Positions 24,992 to 34,834 of a DNA stretch of 64,000 bases are shown in pieces. Each line of letters starts with the position of its first letter. Position 1 is the first letter of the stretch. The notes beneath the pieces are model-generated. The model was given only the letters and a program-made list of their open reading frames with translations, made no database searches and was not told the DNA's origin. The DNA comes from Cellulophaga sp. L1A9 (GTDB lineage: Bacteria > Bacteroidota > Bacteroidia > Flavobacteriales > Flavobacteriaceae), in the NCBI RefSeq assembly GCF_009797025.1, contig NZ_CP047027.1:1302001-1366000 (forward strand). The letters are read 5' to 3'. The position numbers were made by a program, and so were the translations under genes.

Positions 24992-26287
24992 TTACTTTAC
25001 GAGTATTACAAAGTAATTTTTCTTCCCTCTTTGCAAAAGAACAAATTTATCATTGATTAAATCTTCTTTTGTAATTACGTAGTCTTCCTTGACCTTTTCT
25101 TTATTTACAGAGATGGAATTTTGTTTCAGCTCCCTTCTCGCCTCCCCATTAGATCCTAAAAAGTTAGTCTTCGCCGCTAGAGCTCCAATCATATCTAAAC
25201 CTTCTTCAACATCAGCCATAGTTACCTCTGCTTGAGGAACACCTTCAAAAATGTCCAAGAATGTTTTTTCATTCAATTTCTTTAAACTTGCGGCTGTAGA
25301 TTTTCCAAAAAGAATTCCACTTGCCTCCACAGCGTTATCAAGATCTTCTTGTGAATGCACCATCACGGTAATCTCATCCGCCAATCGTTTTTGAAGCACA
25401 CGTAAATGCGGTGCCTCCTTATGCTCCGCTACCAAAGCTTCTATTTCCTCTTTAGCGATAAAGGTGAATATTTTGATATATTTTTCAGCATCCTCATCAG
25501 AGGTATTTAACCAATATTGGTAAAATTTGTAAGGTGAAGTACGTTCTGCATCTAGCCAAACATTACCGCCTTCCGTTTTACCGAACTTAGTACCATCTGC
25601 TTTTGTAATTAGCGGACAGGTAAGTGCGTAGCCTTTACCACCACCAATACGTCTTATAAGTTCTGTTCCCGTTGTTATATTTCCCCACTGGTCACTACCT
25701 CCCATTTGTAAAGTACAATTGTGTTCTTTAAAAAGGTGTAAAAAGTCATACCCTTGAACCAGTTGGTAGGTAAACTCTGTAAAAGACATTCCTTCTTTCG
25801 CTTCCGAAGAAAGACGTTTTTTAACAGAATCTTTCGCCATCATATAATTTACGGTGATATGTTTCCCCACATCACGGATAAATTCTAAGAATGAAAAATC
25901 TTTCATCCAATCATAATTATTGACAAGAATAGCCGCATTCTTTGCATCACTACTAAAATCTAAAAAACGAGAAAGCTGTCCTTTTAAAGCATCTTGATTG
26001 TGACGCAAGGTTTTTTCATCTAAAAGATTACGTTCTGTAGATTTTCCTGAAGGATCTCCAATCATCCCCGTAGCACCACCAATAAGTGCATACGGTTTAT
26101 GGCCTGCTAGTTGAAAATGACGTAACATCATTACCCCCACTAAATGCCCTATATGTAACGAATCTGCTGTAGGATCTATACCAACATAAGCCGATTGCAT
26201 TTCATTCATTAAATGCTCTTCTGTTCCTGGCATGGCATCATGTAACATGCCTCTCCATTTTAATTCTGCTACAAAATTGGTTTTCAT
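24992..26287 (-). CDS. tyrS: Tyrosyl-tRNA synthetase
   Basis: This class I synthetase charges tRNA-Tyr. The 431-residue protein has the HIGH motif at 45-48 ('[10 protein letters not shown]'), the tyrosine-binding '[20 protein letters not shown]', the KMSKS counterpart 'KFGKTEGG' and a C-terminal S4 RNA-binding domain (about 365-431, '[10 protein letters not shown]'). Length and domain order are normal. It is transcribed alone. Confidence 0.96.
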   Translation of the reverse strand: MKTNFVAELKWRGMLHDAMPGTEEHLMNEMQSAYVGIDPTADSLHIGHLVGVMMLRHFQLAGHKPYALIGGATGMIGDPSGKSTERNLLDEKTLRHNQDALKGQLSRFLDFSSDAKNAAILVNNYDWMKDFSFLEFIRDVGKHITVNYMMAKDSVKKRLSSEAKEGMSFTEFTYQLVQGYDFLHLFKEHNCTLQMGGSDQWGNITTGTELIRRIGGGKGYALTCPLITKADGTKFGKTEGGNVWLDAERTSPYKFYQYWLNTSDEDAEKYIKIFTFIAKEEIEALVAEHKEAPHLRVLQKRLADEITVMVHSQEDLDNAVEASGILFGKSTAASLKKLNEKTFLDIFEGVPQAEVTMADVEEGLDMIGALAAKTNFLGSNGEARRELKQNSISVNKEKVKEDYVITKEDLINDKFVLLQRGKKNYFVILVK

Positions 26288-26388
26288 TCGTGTGCTATTT
26301 TTTAATGTAGCTGCAAATATAAAAGAATGTAGTGTTTTAGCGGTGTTTAAATTTGAATAAATAAATTACAATTCCGTATTTTTAAACC

Positions 26389-27396
26389 ATGATTTTAGTC
26401 ACAGGCGGTACAGGTTTAGTTGGGTCACACCTTTTGTTTGAATTAACAAAAACAAATGCGAGTATACGCGCCATCCATAGAGAACGAAGCGACTTAAAAC
26501 AAGTGGAAAAGATATTTTCTTACTACACTGAAAATTTTCAAGAACAATTCAATAGAATAGAATGGTTTGTTGCAGACCTTAGTGATATTTCTGCTTTAGA
26601 CACTGCTTTTGAAAATGTAACACATGTTTATCATTGCGCGGCACTAATTTCTTTTGACCCCAGAGATTACGATAAACTATTTAAAATAAATTGCGAAGGC
26701 ACAGCAAATGTCGTGAATACCAGCCTCGCTAAGAATGTAAAAAAATTGGCTTACATAAGCTCTATTGCTACCATTGGTCAAGAAATTAATTCTGTTATTG
26801 TCAATGAAGACTCCGATTGGAATGCAAAAGATGCCAATGTGTATGCACTCACCAAATACGATGCAGAAATGGAGGTTTGGCGTAGCTCTCAAGAGGGCTT
26901 ACCTACCATAGTATTAAATCCGGGTGTTATACTAGGCCCCGGATTTTGGGATTCTGGAAGTGGTACTATATTTAAAACTGCAGCCAAGGGCTACTCTTAT
27001 TACCCACCTAGCGGCACCGGTTTTGTTGGCGTAATGGATGTAGTAAAACTATTAATTTTAGGAATGAATTCTGAAATTAATAAAGAACGATTTATTGTTA
27101 TTGCGGAAAACAAAACATACAAAGATGTTTTACACGATATCTGCGAAAAGCTTGAACTAAAACCCCCAAATAAAGAATTAAAAAAATGGCAGTTGAGCCT
27201 CTTATGGCGCTTAGATTGGCTCGCCAGTTTCTTGACAAAAAAGGAACGAAAATTAACAAAAAACAGCGTCAAATCACTTCAAGAGCAAAAACAGTACGAT
27301 CATCAAAAAATAAAAACCACTTTTAACTATGAGTTTGAACCTATAGATAAGGTGTTAGATTTTTGTACAGAACAATTTATAAAGGAAACTTCTTAA
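26389..27396 (+). CDS. NAD-dependent epimerase/dehydratase (extended SDR)
   Basis: The 335-residue extended short-chain dehydrogenase has the Rossmann motif 'TGGTGLVGSHL' (5-15), 'VYHCAALISF' and the catalytic Tyr-x3-Lys in 'YALTKYDAE'. Substrates of this group are often nucleotide sugars, but dihydroflavonol-reductase-like members look the same, so the substrate is open. Its last four bases overlap the end of the DUF4296 gene on the other strand. The arrangement next to DUF4296 and dihydroorotase genes is one I recall from other flavobacteria. Confidence 0.85.
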   Translation: MILVTGGTGLVGSHLLFELTKTNASIRAIHRERSDLKQVEKIFSYYTENFQEQFNRIEWFVADLSDISALDTAFENVTHVYHCAALISFDPRDYDKLFKINCEGTANVVNTSLAKNVKKLAYISSIATIGQEINSVIVNEDSDWNAKDANVYALTKYDAEMEVWRSSQEGLPTIVLNPGVILGPGFWDSGSGTIFKTAAKGYSYYPPSGTGFVGVMDVVKLLILGMNSEINKERFIVIAENKTYKDVLHDICEKLELKPPNKELKKWQLSLLWRLDWLASFLTKKERKLTKNSVKSLQEQKQYDHQKIKTTFNYEFEPIDKVLDFCTEQFIKETS

Positions 27397-27827
27397 TTCA
27401 GCTCTGACTTTTCAATTTTTTCCGCCTTTATACTATCAAGTTTCTTCGGCTTGCGTATGCGCTCAATACTATCTAGTTTACGTTGCTCTTTTTTAGCATC
27501 ATCTATAACTTTTATATCTCCTTTTATCTTTCCTTCTACGCTCTTGTAAATCTCACCGTAAATAACTGGTTGTGAAGCATAATAGAGGTCACTTTTTACA
27601 AACTGAAGACTATCTATATCATGTTTTGCATAGATATATTTCATCGCTTCTATCTTATTCTCTTTTAGCACATCTACACTTGTATTTTTTGCTGCAGTCA
27701 CCAATGCCAAATCATACAAAATTGCAGACATCTTATCTTTTGCAATAAGATTTTCCGGTGGTTTAATTAATTCCTCCTTACAAGAAACCATCAAAGCCAA
27801 AACACATAAAACAAGCACTTTATACAT
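27393..27827 (-). CDS. DUF4296 lipoprotein
   Basis: The 144-residue lipoprotein (lipobox 'MVSC', Cys16) has the DUF4296 core 'PPENLIAKDKMSAILYDLAL' and 'YIYAKHDIDSLQFVKSDLYYAS', ending in a long Lys/Glu/Arg helix. The family is confined mainly to Bacteroidota and has no known role. Its resemblance to the helical Lys/Asp tails of envelope chaperones is only suggestive. It starts three bases after the dihydroorotase gene and is probably co-transcribed. The 3' end overlaps the convergent epimerase gene by four bases. Confidence 0.88.
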   Translation of the reverse strand: MYKVLVLCVLALMVSCKEELIKPPENLIAKDKMSAILYDLALVTAAKNTSVDVLKENKIEAMKYIYAKHDIDSLQFVKSDLYYASQPVIYGEIYKSVEGKIKGDIKVIDDAKKEQRKLDSIERIRKPKKLDSIKAEKIEKSELN

Positions 27828-27830
27828 AAG

Positions 27831-29165
27831 TTATCTATTGAAGGTAAGACGTTTGGCATTTCGCTTATCGGAAATAATTCCGTTTTCATAAGCCAAATGT
27901 CCGTTTACAAAAGTATGTGATATTTTCGACCGAAAAGCAGTTCCTTCAAAAGGAGACCAACCACATTTGTACACGATATTTTCTTTAGACACGGTCCAAG
28001 AATTGTTTATATCTACCAATACCAAATCTGCATAATACCCCTCGCGCACATAGCCTCTTCTATCTATTTCAAATAAAATAGCGGGATTATGACACATCTT
28101 CTCCACAATCTTTTCTAAACTTATTTTACCTTGATGGTACTTTTCCAACATGGCTGGCAATGCATGCTGCACTAATGGCCCTCCAGAGGGCGCCTTGGTA
28201 TATACATTATCTTTTTCTTCTAAAGTATGTGGTGCATGATCTGTTGCTAAGACATCAATTCGGTCATCTAAAAAAGCATCCCACAATTGATCTCTATCTT
28301 CCGCAGTTTTTACTGCTGGATTCCATTTAATTAAAGATCCTTTTGTTTTATAATCTTCATCGGAAAACCATAAATGATGCAAGCAAACTTCTGCTGTTAT
28401 TTTCTTTTCCTTTAAAGGGATATCATTTCTAAAAAGAGCCGTTTCTATTCCTGTAGATAAATGGAATACATGAAACCTTGCTCCCGTTTGTTTCGCTAAG
28501 GCAATTGCCTTGGAGGATGATAAATAACAAGCCTCTGCACTTCGTATTAACGGGTGGTACTCCATAGGAATATCATCACCATACTGCTCTTTGTACTTTG
28601 CTAAGTTATTTTTTATAGTGGTCTCATCTTCACAATGTGCCGAGATCACCATTTCGGTATTTCTAAATATCTTTTCTATAACCTCTTCGTTATCTACCAG
28701 CATATTTCCCGTAGAAGAGCCTAAGAATAATTTTACCCCAGAACAGGCATTTTTATCAAGTTTTTTAAGTTCTTCTAAATTGTCATTAGTACCTCCAAAC
28801 AAAAATGAATAATTAGCATAAGAGCTCGCTGCTCCCAAAGCAAATTTATCCTCCAATTTTTCTATGGTTGTTGTTTGTGGATTGGTATTTGGCTGTTCCA
28901 TAAAAGTGGTAATCCCACCTGCAACAGCAGCCCTGCTTTCACTAGCAATATTTCCTTTATGAGTTAACCCCGGTTCTCTAAAATGTACTTGATCATCAAT
29001 AATACCCGGTAAAAGATATTTTCCCGAAGCATCAATAACCGTAGCTGTAGCGTCAGAAATAGTAGCACCTATTTTTTGAATAATATCGTCTTGAATAAGA
29101 ACATCTGCTACTTGCAGTTTATTTTCATTGACGATAGTAGCATTCTTTATTAAAAACTTACTCAT
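27831..29165 (-). CDS. pyrC: Dihydroorotase-family amidohydrolase
   Basis: The 444-residue amidohydrolase should interconvert carbamoyl-aspartate and dihydroorotate in pyrimidine synthesis. Motifs: 'IDDQVHFREPGLTHKGNIA', the probable carbamylated Lys in 'GVKLFLGSSTGN', metal His in 'ISAHCEDE' and 'FHVFHLST', and the general base Asp in 'LATDHAPHTLEEK'. The first metal-binding HxH is QxH here, which could weaken one metal site; I recall the same change in other Bacteroidota enzymes. The start overlaps the end of the mannosyltransferase gene by four bases. Confidence 0.88.
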   Translation of the reverse strand: MSKFLIKNATIVNENKLQVADVLIQDDIIQKIGATISDATATVIDASGKYLLPGIIDDQVHFREPGLTHKGNIASESRAAVAGGITTFMEQPNTNPQTTTIEKLEDKFALGAASSYANYSFLFGGTNDNLEELKKLDKNACSGVKLFLGSSTGNMLVDNEEVIEKIFRNTEMVISAHCEDETTIKNNLAKYKEQYGDDIPMEYHPLIRSAEACYLSSSKAIALAKQTGARFHVFHLSTGIETALFRNDIPLKEKKITAEVCLHHLWFSDEDYKTKGSLIKWNPAVKTAEDRDQLWDAFLDDRIDVLATDHAPHTLEEKDNVYTKAPSGGPLVQHALPAMLEKYHQGKISLEKIVEKMCHNPAILFEIDRRGYVREGYYADLVLVDINNSWTVSKENIVYKCGWSPFEGTAFRSKISHTFVNGHLAYENGIISDKRNAKRLTFNR

Positions 29166-29896
29166 GATTTAAATTTATTTTTTCTGAAAAAGCTCATCCA
29201 TTTCATTTTGATTACTCCAAAAATAGCTTCTCTAACAATGGACGAATTCATTTTTGATTTCCCTAATACACGATCCGTAAAAATAATAGGCACTTCAACA
29301 ATTTTAAATTTGTTTAAATGTGCTCTAAATTTCATTTCTATTTGAAAGGCATATCCAACAAAATGAATGGCCGACAAATCTATGTTCTCTAAAACGCTTC
29401 TTTTGTAACAAATAAAACCCGCTGTTGGGTCATGAACTCTCATGCCCGTAATTATTTTTACATAAAATGATGCACCGTAAGATAATAAGACACGATGCAA
29501 GGGCCAATTTACAACATTAACTCCTTTTATATATCTAGAACCTATTGCCAAATCTGCCCCATCTACGCAAGCTTGATAAAGTCTAATAAGATCCTTGGGG
29601 GTATGTGAAAAATCGGCATCCATTTCAAAAATGAAATCATATTGCTTAGCAATAGCCCATCTAAAGCCATGAATATACGCGGTACCTAAACCTGCCTTTT
29701 CTTTTCTAACCTCTAAAAATAATTTTCCTGGAAAAGTTTTTTGTAGTTCCCTAACCTTACTGGCTGTCCCATCTGGTGAATTATCATCAACAATTAGCAC
29801 ATGAAACTCTTTCTCTAAATTAAAAACAGCTTTAATTATAGCTTCAATGTTTTCAATTTCGTTAAAAGTTGGAATAATTACAAGACTATCTATCAT
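29162..29896 (-). CDS. Polyprenol-phosphate mannose synthase-like GT2
   Basis: The 244-residue glycosyltransferase of family 2 matches dolichol-phosphate mannose synthase: 'VIIPTFNEIENIEAII', 'VDDNSPDGTASKVREL', the nucleotide-metal motif in 'FEMDADFSHTPKDL', 'GADLAIGSRYIKG' and 'GFICYKRSVLENID'. It lacks the C-terminal membrane helices of some bacterial forms and would act at the inner membrane face, making polyprenyl-P-mannose. The neighbouring divergent gene is an ArnT/PMT-like transferase, the kind of enzyme that uses this donor. It is translationally coupled to the dihydroorotase gene. Confidence 0.9.
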   Translation of the reverse strand: MIDSLVIIPTFNEIENIEAIIKAVFNLEKEFHVLIVDDNSPDGTASKVRELQKTFPGKLFLEVRKEKAGLGTAYIHGFRWAIAKQYDFIFEMDADFSHTPKDLIRLYQACVDGADLAIGSRYIKGVNVVNWPLHRVLLSYGASFYVKIITGMRVHDPTAGFICYKRSVLENIDLSAIHFVGYAFQIEMKFRAHLNKFKIVEVPIIFTDRVLGKSKMNSSIVREAIFGVIKMKWMSFFRKNKFKS

Positions 29897-30026
29897 TTAA
29901 AAAATTCTATTCTTGCAAAAATAGTTTTTTTATAATGGTAACGAAATTAGCATAAATTATTTATGATTTTTTTAGTCAAAAAAGCTATTTAAAATAATTA
30001 ATTAAAAGCCTATGTCTTATAATTTG

Positions 30027-30034
30027 TAGTTTTG
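30027..30034 (+). promoter_or_regulatory. -7 box upstream of the ArnT/PMT-like gene
   Basis: TAGTTTTG matches TAnnTTTG exactly, 21 bases before the ATG at 30056. It lies in the spacer shared with the divergent GT2 gene. Confidence 0.55.
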
Positions 30035-30055
30035 CCGAAATAAGCTTGTTGAAAA

Positions 30056-31723
30056 ATGCAGAAACTGCCGAAATTATTTATTTATATCCTTGGAATTATT
30101 TTTGTTATTAACCTCATACAAAGTTATTTTACCGATTTAATTTTTGATGAAGCATATTATTGGCATTATGCCCAGAATATGGCTTGGGGTTATTTTGATC
30201 ACCCGCCAATGGTTGCTTTCTTAATTAAATTAAGCAGCTTTTTCTTTAATGGCGAGTTAGGCGTTCGGTTTATGAGTTGCCTACTTTCTATTGGCACCCT
30301 TGTATTTATTTGGCTGGTTATAGACAATCCGAAAAAGAAAGAGTTTGTCTTGCACTTTTTTGTGCTTACTTTTTCTATGACTCTTTTAAATGCTTATGGC
30401 TTTTTCACCCTTCCCGACACCCCGCTTTTATTTTTTACTGCTGCCTTTTTATATGTTTACAAGAAATTCATAGCAGCTCCATCTGTAGCATTATCCATAA
30501 TTTTAGGGTTAATCATGAGTGCCCTGATGTACAGTAAGTACCATGCTGTATTGGTTATTGTATTTGTACTCCTATCAAACATAAAACTAGTCTTGAATAA
30601 ATACGCATGGTTCGCTGTATTTATAGCGCTAGTAAGTTATTTACCACATTTTTTATGGCTCTATGAAAATGATTTTGTTTCCATAAAATATCACTTGTTT
30701 GAACGCCCTAACAGAGCTTATGAGTTTAATGATTATACTGTTGGTTTTTTCGTAAACTTACTTGCATTGTTTGGCCTTACCTTCTTTTGGGTTTATAAAG
30801 CATTGTGGAAAACAAAAGGAACCAATTTATTTAATAAAGCATTATTATTTCTAACCTACGGTACCCTAATATTTTTCTTTATTTCTAGTTTTAATCGTCG
30901 CATACAAACACAGTGGATCATTGTAATCTCTATATCACTTGCTATAATTGCTTTTAATTATATGTTAGAAAATGAGAATGCCAAGAAGTGGATTTTCAGA
31001 ATGGGATTGGTAAATATTGTTCTTCTGATATTTATTCGCTTTGTATTGGTGTTTGAAGAGATTTCTCCCATACATTATGAATCTCATGGAAATAAAGAAT
31101 GGGCAGCCTCTATCAGTGATAGGGTTGGTGATACTCCTGTAGTTTTCGAAAACTCTTATAGGAACGCCCCTATGTATGAATTTTACTCGGGAAACATTTC
31201 GTTTTCATTAAACAATGTGATGTACCGCCGAAATCAATATTCTATAGATGACACAGAATCAAAGGTGCAGCATAAAAGAATACTATACGTTTCTCAATAT
31301 TTAAAAAAAGGAGATATTGCTGTTGATTTACCAAAACAGAAAAAAGGTTTTGGCGTATACATGGATGATTTTGAATCTTTTAGAAAATTAAGGGCAATTC
31401 TTGATGAAAGTGAGATTTCGCTTAACAACCATGATGATATTAGCTTAAAAATTTACAACCCTTATGATTTTGATATCCCATTAAGTAAATTAAAATATAA
31501 GGTTGCCTTTCATACGCAATACAAACGTCCTGAAGAAATTGTAGCTATTACGCCCGTTTTAAAAGATGCCAATACTACAGTATTAAAAGCAAAAGACACG
31601 GTGTTTTATAACTTTACACTTCCAGCACATACCATGGATGATCCAGGGTATTTTAAAGTTGCCATTAGTGAAAACGGATTACAACCCGGGATGAATGGAG
31701 ATAATATAAAATTAGTAAACTAA
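30056..31723 (+). CDS. ArnT/PMT-like glycosyltransferase (family 39 or 83)
   Basis: The 555-residue integral membrane protein has about 10-12 hydrophobic helices in the first 340 residues and a C-terminal soluble domain. The first periplasmic loop has 'LIFDEAYYWHYAQNMAWG' and 'YFDHPPMVAFLIKL', the Asp/Glu-containing signature of C-type transferases that use polyprenyl-phosphate sugars. It would transfer a sugar to protein or lipid on the periplasmic side. The divergent neighbour makes the likely donor. The stop abuts the ATG of the DUF4271 gene, so the two are coupled. Confidence 0.85.
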   Translation: MQKLPKLFIYILGIIFVINLIQSYFTDLIFDEAYYWHYAQNMAWGYFDHPPMVAFLIKLSSFFFNGELGVRFMSCLLSIGTLVFIWLVIDNPKKKEFVLHFFVLTFSMTLLNAYGFFTLPDTPLLFFTAAFLYVYKKFIAAPSVALSIILGLIMSALMYSKYHAVLVIVFVLLSNIKLVLNKYAWFAVFIALVSYLPHFLWLYENDFVSIKYHLFERPNRAYEFNDYTVGFFVNLLALFGLTFFWVYKALWKTKGTNLFNKALLFLTYGTLIFFFISSFNRRIQTQWIIVISISLAIIAFNYMLENENAKKWIFRMGLVNIVLLIFIRFVLVFEEISPIHYESHGNKEWAASISDRVGDTPVVFENSYRNAPMYEFYSGNISFSLNNVMYRRNQYSIDDTESKVQHKRILYVSQYLKKGDIAVDLPKQKKGFGVYMDDFESFRKLRAILDESEISLNNHDDISLKIYNPYDFDIPLSKLKYKVAFHTQYKRPEEIVAITPVLKDANTTVLKAKDTVFYNFTLPAHTMDDPGYFKVAISENGLQPGMNGDNIKLVN

Positions 31724-32383
31724 ATGAAAGAGGTCTTACTAAGAACAATCGAAAATATAGACTGGATTACATTAATTTTATGCTGTAGCATTACTACTGT
31801 GGTCTTGGCTAAAAAACTCTTTTACGGTAGATTTACGAACTTTATTATTTTACCTTTCAACAATAAATACATCTTCCTCTACAATAAGAAAGATAAATTA
31901 TCACATTGGTTTACAATTTTTCTTTCTATTTTTCAATTGTTGAATTTCACCTTATTCCTCTATTTTATAGATTCAATTTTTAATTTTTCGCATCATACAA
32001 ACACTCCTTTTACTTACATAATTACCTTAGGGATTTTAATAGCTTTCTTTTTTTCTAAACTAATCCTACACTTAGGTAATGCATTTGTTTTCAACATACA
32101 AGGACCTGTGAGCGAATTTTTATTCAAGAAAATATCTTACTTTAACTACAGTAGTTTAGTCATGTTTGTAGCGAATATCCTTCTTGCTTACATCCTAAAA
32201 GATTCAAAAATTGTAGTTTATGTAAGTATACTCTTAATTACCGCAATAAACATCCTTGGATGGGTCACAGCAATACGAAATCATCAAAAATTAATTACCA
32301 ATAATTTTTTCTATTTTATTTTGTACCTTTGCGCACTCGAAATAGCACCCTTAGTGCTTCTAGGAGATTACTTTAAAGACTGA
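31724..32383 (+). CDS. DUF4271 membrane protein
   Basis: The 219-residue protein has about six hydrophobic helices; the pattern with 'FGRFTNFIILPFNNKYIFLY'-like sequence early and 'ALEIAPLVLLGDYF' at the end is that of DUF4271, a Bacteroidota family of unknown function. It begins immediately after the preceding stop, and its own TGA overlaps the ATG of hemD as TGATG, so translation is coupled in both directions. I recall DUF4271 next to hemD in other flavobacteria. Confidence 0.82.
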   Translation: MKEVLLRTIENIDWITLILCCSITTVVLAKKLFYGRFTNFIILPFNNKYIFLYNKKDKLSHWFTIFLSIFQLLNFTLFLYFIDSIFNFSHHTNTPFTYIITLGILIAFFFSKLILHLGNAFVFNIQGPVSEFLFKKISYFNYSSLVMFVANILLAYILKDSKIVVYVSILLITAINILGWVTAIRNHQKLITNNFFYFILYLCALEIAPLVLLGDYFKD

Positions 32384-33135
32384 TGCTTATGAAAGTAAAA
32401 ACGATTTTGGTTTCACAACCAGAACCTAAGATGGAAAACTCTCCATATTCCCGACTTATTGACAAGGAAAAAGTAAAGGTAGATTTTAGGCCTTTTATAC
32501 ATGTTGAAGGCGTTGACGCCAAAACTGTACGACAACAAAAAATTGATCTAAACAATTTTACTGCTATTATTTTAACAAGCAGAAACGCTGTAGATCATTT
32601 TTTTAGAATTGCAGAAGAAATGCGCTTTAAAGTGCCTGATTCAATGAAATATTTCTGTCAGTCAGAAGCTGTTGCCTATTATTTACAAAAATACGTGGTA
32701 TACAGAAAGCGTAAAATTTATGTAGGTAAAATGAATTTTTTAGACCTCTCTACACTTTTCAAGAAGTATAAAGATGAAAAATTCCTATTACCTTCTTCCG
32801 ATTCTCTAAAGCCAATTGTTCCAGAAACACTTGATGCTTTAGGATTAAATTGGACCAGAGGTATATTCTACAAAACTGTAGTTAGTGACCTTTCTGATTT
32901 AAAGGATGTGTATTATGATATTTTAGTATTCTTTAGTCCTTCTGGAATTGAATCTTTATTAAAGAATTTTCCAGATTTTGAACAAAAAGATACTAGAATT
33001 GCTGTTTTTGGTAATTCTACTGTAAATGCAGCTACTGAGGCTGGTCTAAGAATAGACATTAAAGCACCAACACCCGAAACACCTTCTATGACCATGGCGT
33101 TGCAGAAATATATAGCAGGGTTAAATAAAAAATAA
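32383..33135 (+). CDS. hemD: Uroporphyrinogen-III synthase
   Basis: HemD closes and isomerises hydroxymethylbilane to uroporphyrinogen III. The 250-residue protein shows the two-domain HemD pattern: 'ILVSQPEPKMENSPYSRLID', 'AIILTSRNAVDHFFRIAE', 'YDILVFFSPSGIESLLKNF' and 'IAVFGNSTVNAATEAGLRI'. HemD sequences are very divergent; the assignment rests on the 'TSRNAV' and 'FFSPSGI' blocks and on context. The ATG at 32383 overlaps the DUF4271 stop; a second ATG follows at 32389. A terminator lies 27 bases after the stop. Confidence 0.9.
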   Translation: MLMKVKTILVSQPEPKMENSPYSRLIDKEKVKVDFRPFIHVEGVDAKTVRQQKIDLNNFTAIILTSRNAVDHFFRIAEEMRFKVPDSMKYFCQSEAVAYYLQKYVVYRKRKIYVGKMNFLDLSTLFKKYKDEKFLLPSSDSLKPIVPETLDALGLNWTRGIFYKTVVSDLSDLKDVYYDILVFFSPSGIESLLKNFPDFEQKDTRIAVFGNSTVNAATEAGLRIDIKAPTPETPSMTMALQKYIAGLNKK

Positions 33136-33162
33136 GAACTAATATTTTTATTTACAAGCATA

Positions 33163-33190
33163 AAAAAAGCCTCTTTTCAGAGGCTTTTTT
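33163..33190. terminator. Bidirectional terminator between hemD and pckA
   Basis: AAAAAAGCCTCT (33163-33174) pairs perfectly with AGAGGCTTTTTT (33179-33190) around TTTC. It serves both converging genes. Confidence 0.92.
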
Positions 33191-33194
33191 ATTT

Positions 33195-34802
33195 TTAGAA
33201 TCCATAACGTTGCGGTCCGCCACGTCTTATTTCTTCATTTGCATCTTCTTCAAACTTTTTAAAGTTCTCACGGAACGCATTAGACAGCTTAAAAGCCGTG
33301 GTATAATACTTCTCATCATTATCCCAAGTTGTTCTAGGACTTAACACCTCTGTAGGTACACCAGGACACTCTCTAGGCTGTGCAACACCAAATACAGAAT
33401 GTATATGGTATTTATCATAAGAATACAGACCTAAGTCCCCATTCAATGCAGCAGTAATCATAGCACGAGTATATTTTAATTTCATACGGGTACCAATACC
33501 ATAAGGACCACCTGTCCAACCTGTATTTACCAACCAAACATTAACCCCAGCCTCTTTCATTTTCTTACTTAGCATCTCTGCGTATTTCGTAGGGTGCAAA
33601 GGCATAAATGGCGCACCAAAACATGCTGAAAAATTAGGAGTAGGTTCTACGATACCGGCTTCAGTTCCTGCTACTTTTGCTGTATATCCGGATATAAAAT
33701 GATATGCTGCCTGATTAGGAGTTAGTTTAGAAATTGGAGGTAAAACTCCAAATGCATCTGCCGTTAAGAAAAAGATGTTTTTAGGATTTTTACCTATTGA
33801 GGGTACTTGAATATTTTCAATATGATCAATTGGATAACTTACCCTTGTATTTTGAGTGATAGAAATATCCTCAAAATCTACAATACCTTGAGAATCCATA
33901 ACAACATTTTCAAGCAATGCTCCTTTCTTAATTGCCCCAAAAATTTCTGGCTCATTTTCTGCAGAAAGATTAATCACTTTCGCATAACAACCTCCTTCAA
34001 AATTAAAAACAGTATTTTCTTTTGTCCAACCATGTTCATCATCACCAATAAGTTTTCTATTGGGATCCGCAGAAAGTGTTGTTTTCCCAGTACCCGAAAG
34101 TCCAAAGAAAATTGCAGTATCGCCATCTTTACCCACATTGGCAGAACAGTGCATTGGCAATGTATTTTTATACACGGGCAAAATAAAATTAAGCGCAGAG
34201 AAGATTCCTTTTTTAATCTCTCCAGTATACCCAGTACCTCCAATTAAAGCAATCTTTTTTGTAAAGTTTAAGATTGCAAAATTATGTTGACGGGTACCAT
34301 CAACATCTGCATCTGCCATAAAACCAGGCGCATTAACTACAGTCCATTCTGGATCAAAGTTTTCTAACTCTTTTTCTGTCGGCCTTAAAAACATATTACT
34401 AGCAAACAAGTTAGACCAAGGGTATTCATTAATTACCCTAATATTTAATTTGTAGTCTTCATCTGCACAAGCATAACTATCGCGCACATAAATTTCTCTT
34501 TCATTTAAATAGTCTATGACTTTATCATACAACTTATCAAAGGCGGAAGGCTCAAACGGTATATTAACGTTTCCCCACCAGACTAAATCATTTGTAATTT
34601 CATCTTTAACGATAAATCTATCCATAGGAGACCTACCGGTAAACTCACCTGTATTTACAGCGAGAGCACCAGAAGATGCCTCTTTACCCATACCCTTTTC
34701 TAAAGTTAATCTGTGTAAATCATCTGGTGATAACTGATAATGTACATTTTCACTTGTAATGCCATACTTGCTCAACGAAATCGTTTGCGTGACTTTAGTC
34801 AT
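33195..34802 (-). CDS. pckA: Phosphoenolpyruvate carboxykinase (ATP)
   Basis: This gluconeogenic enzyme converts oxaloacetate and ATP to phosphoenolpyruvate, ADP and CO2. The 535-residue protein has the P-loop 'FGLSGTGKTTLSADP', metal/substrate motifs 'HCSANVG' and 'IGDDEHGW', and 'FSACFGAPFMPLHPTKYAEM'. The length is normal for the ATP-dependent class. The single gene starts with 'MTKVTQTISL'. An AT-rich leader with a near-identical 20-base direct repeat lies upstream. Confidence 0.97.
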   Translation of the reverse strand: MTKVTQTISLSKYGITSENVHYQLSPDDLHRLTLEKGMGKEASSGALAVNTGEFTGRSPMDRFIVKDEITNDLVWWGNVNIPFEPSAFDKLYDKVIDYLNEREIYVRDSYACADEDYKLNIRVINEYPWSNLFASNMFLRPTEKELENFDPEWTVVNAPGFMADADVDGTRQHNFAILNFTKKIALIGGTGYTGEIKKGIFSALNFILPVYKNTLPMHCSANVGKDGDTAIFFGLSGTGKTTLSADPNRKLIGDDEHGWTKENTVFNFEGGCYAKVINLSAENEPEIFGAIKKGALLENVVMDSQGIVDFEDISITQNTRVSYPIDHIENIQVPSIGKNPKNIFFLTADAFGVLPPISKLTPNQAAYHFISGYTAKVAGTEAGIVEPTPNFSACFGAPFMPLHPTKYAEMLSKKMKEAGVNVWLVNTGWTGGPYGIGTRMKLKYTRAMITAALNGDLGLYSYDKYHIHSVFGVAQPRECPGVPTEVLSPRTTWDNDEKYYTTAFKLSNAFRENFKKFEEDANEEIRRGGPQRYGF

Positions 34803-34834
34803 TTTGAAGAAGATTTAATAATTTTTATGGGTTA

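Noticed and set aside
33807-34290. Open frames on both strands within pckA
   Set aside because: They are alternative-frame shadows of a highly conserved enzyme gene.
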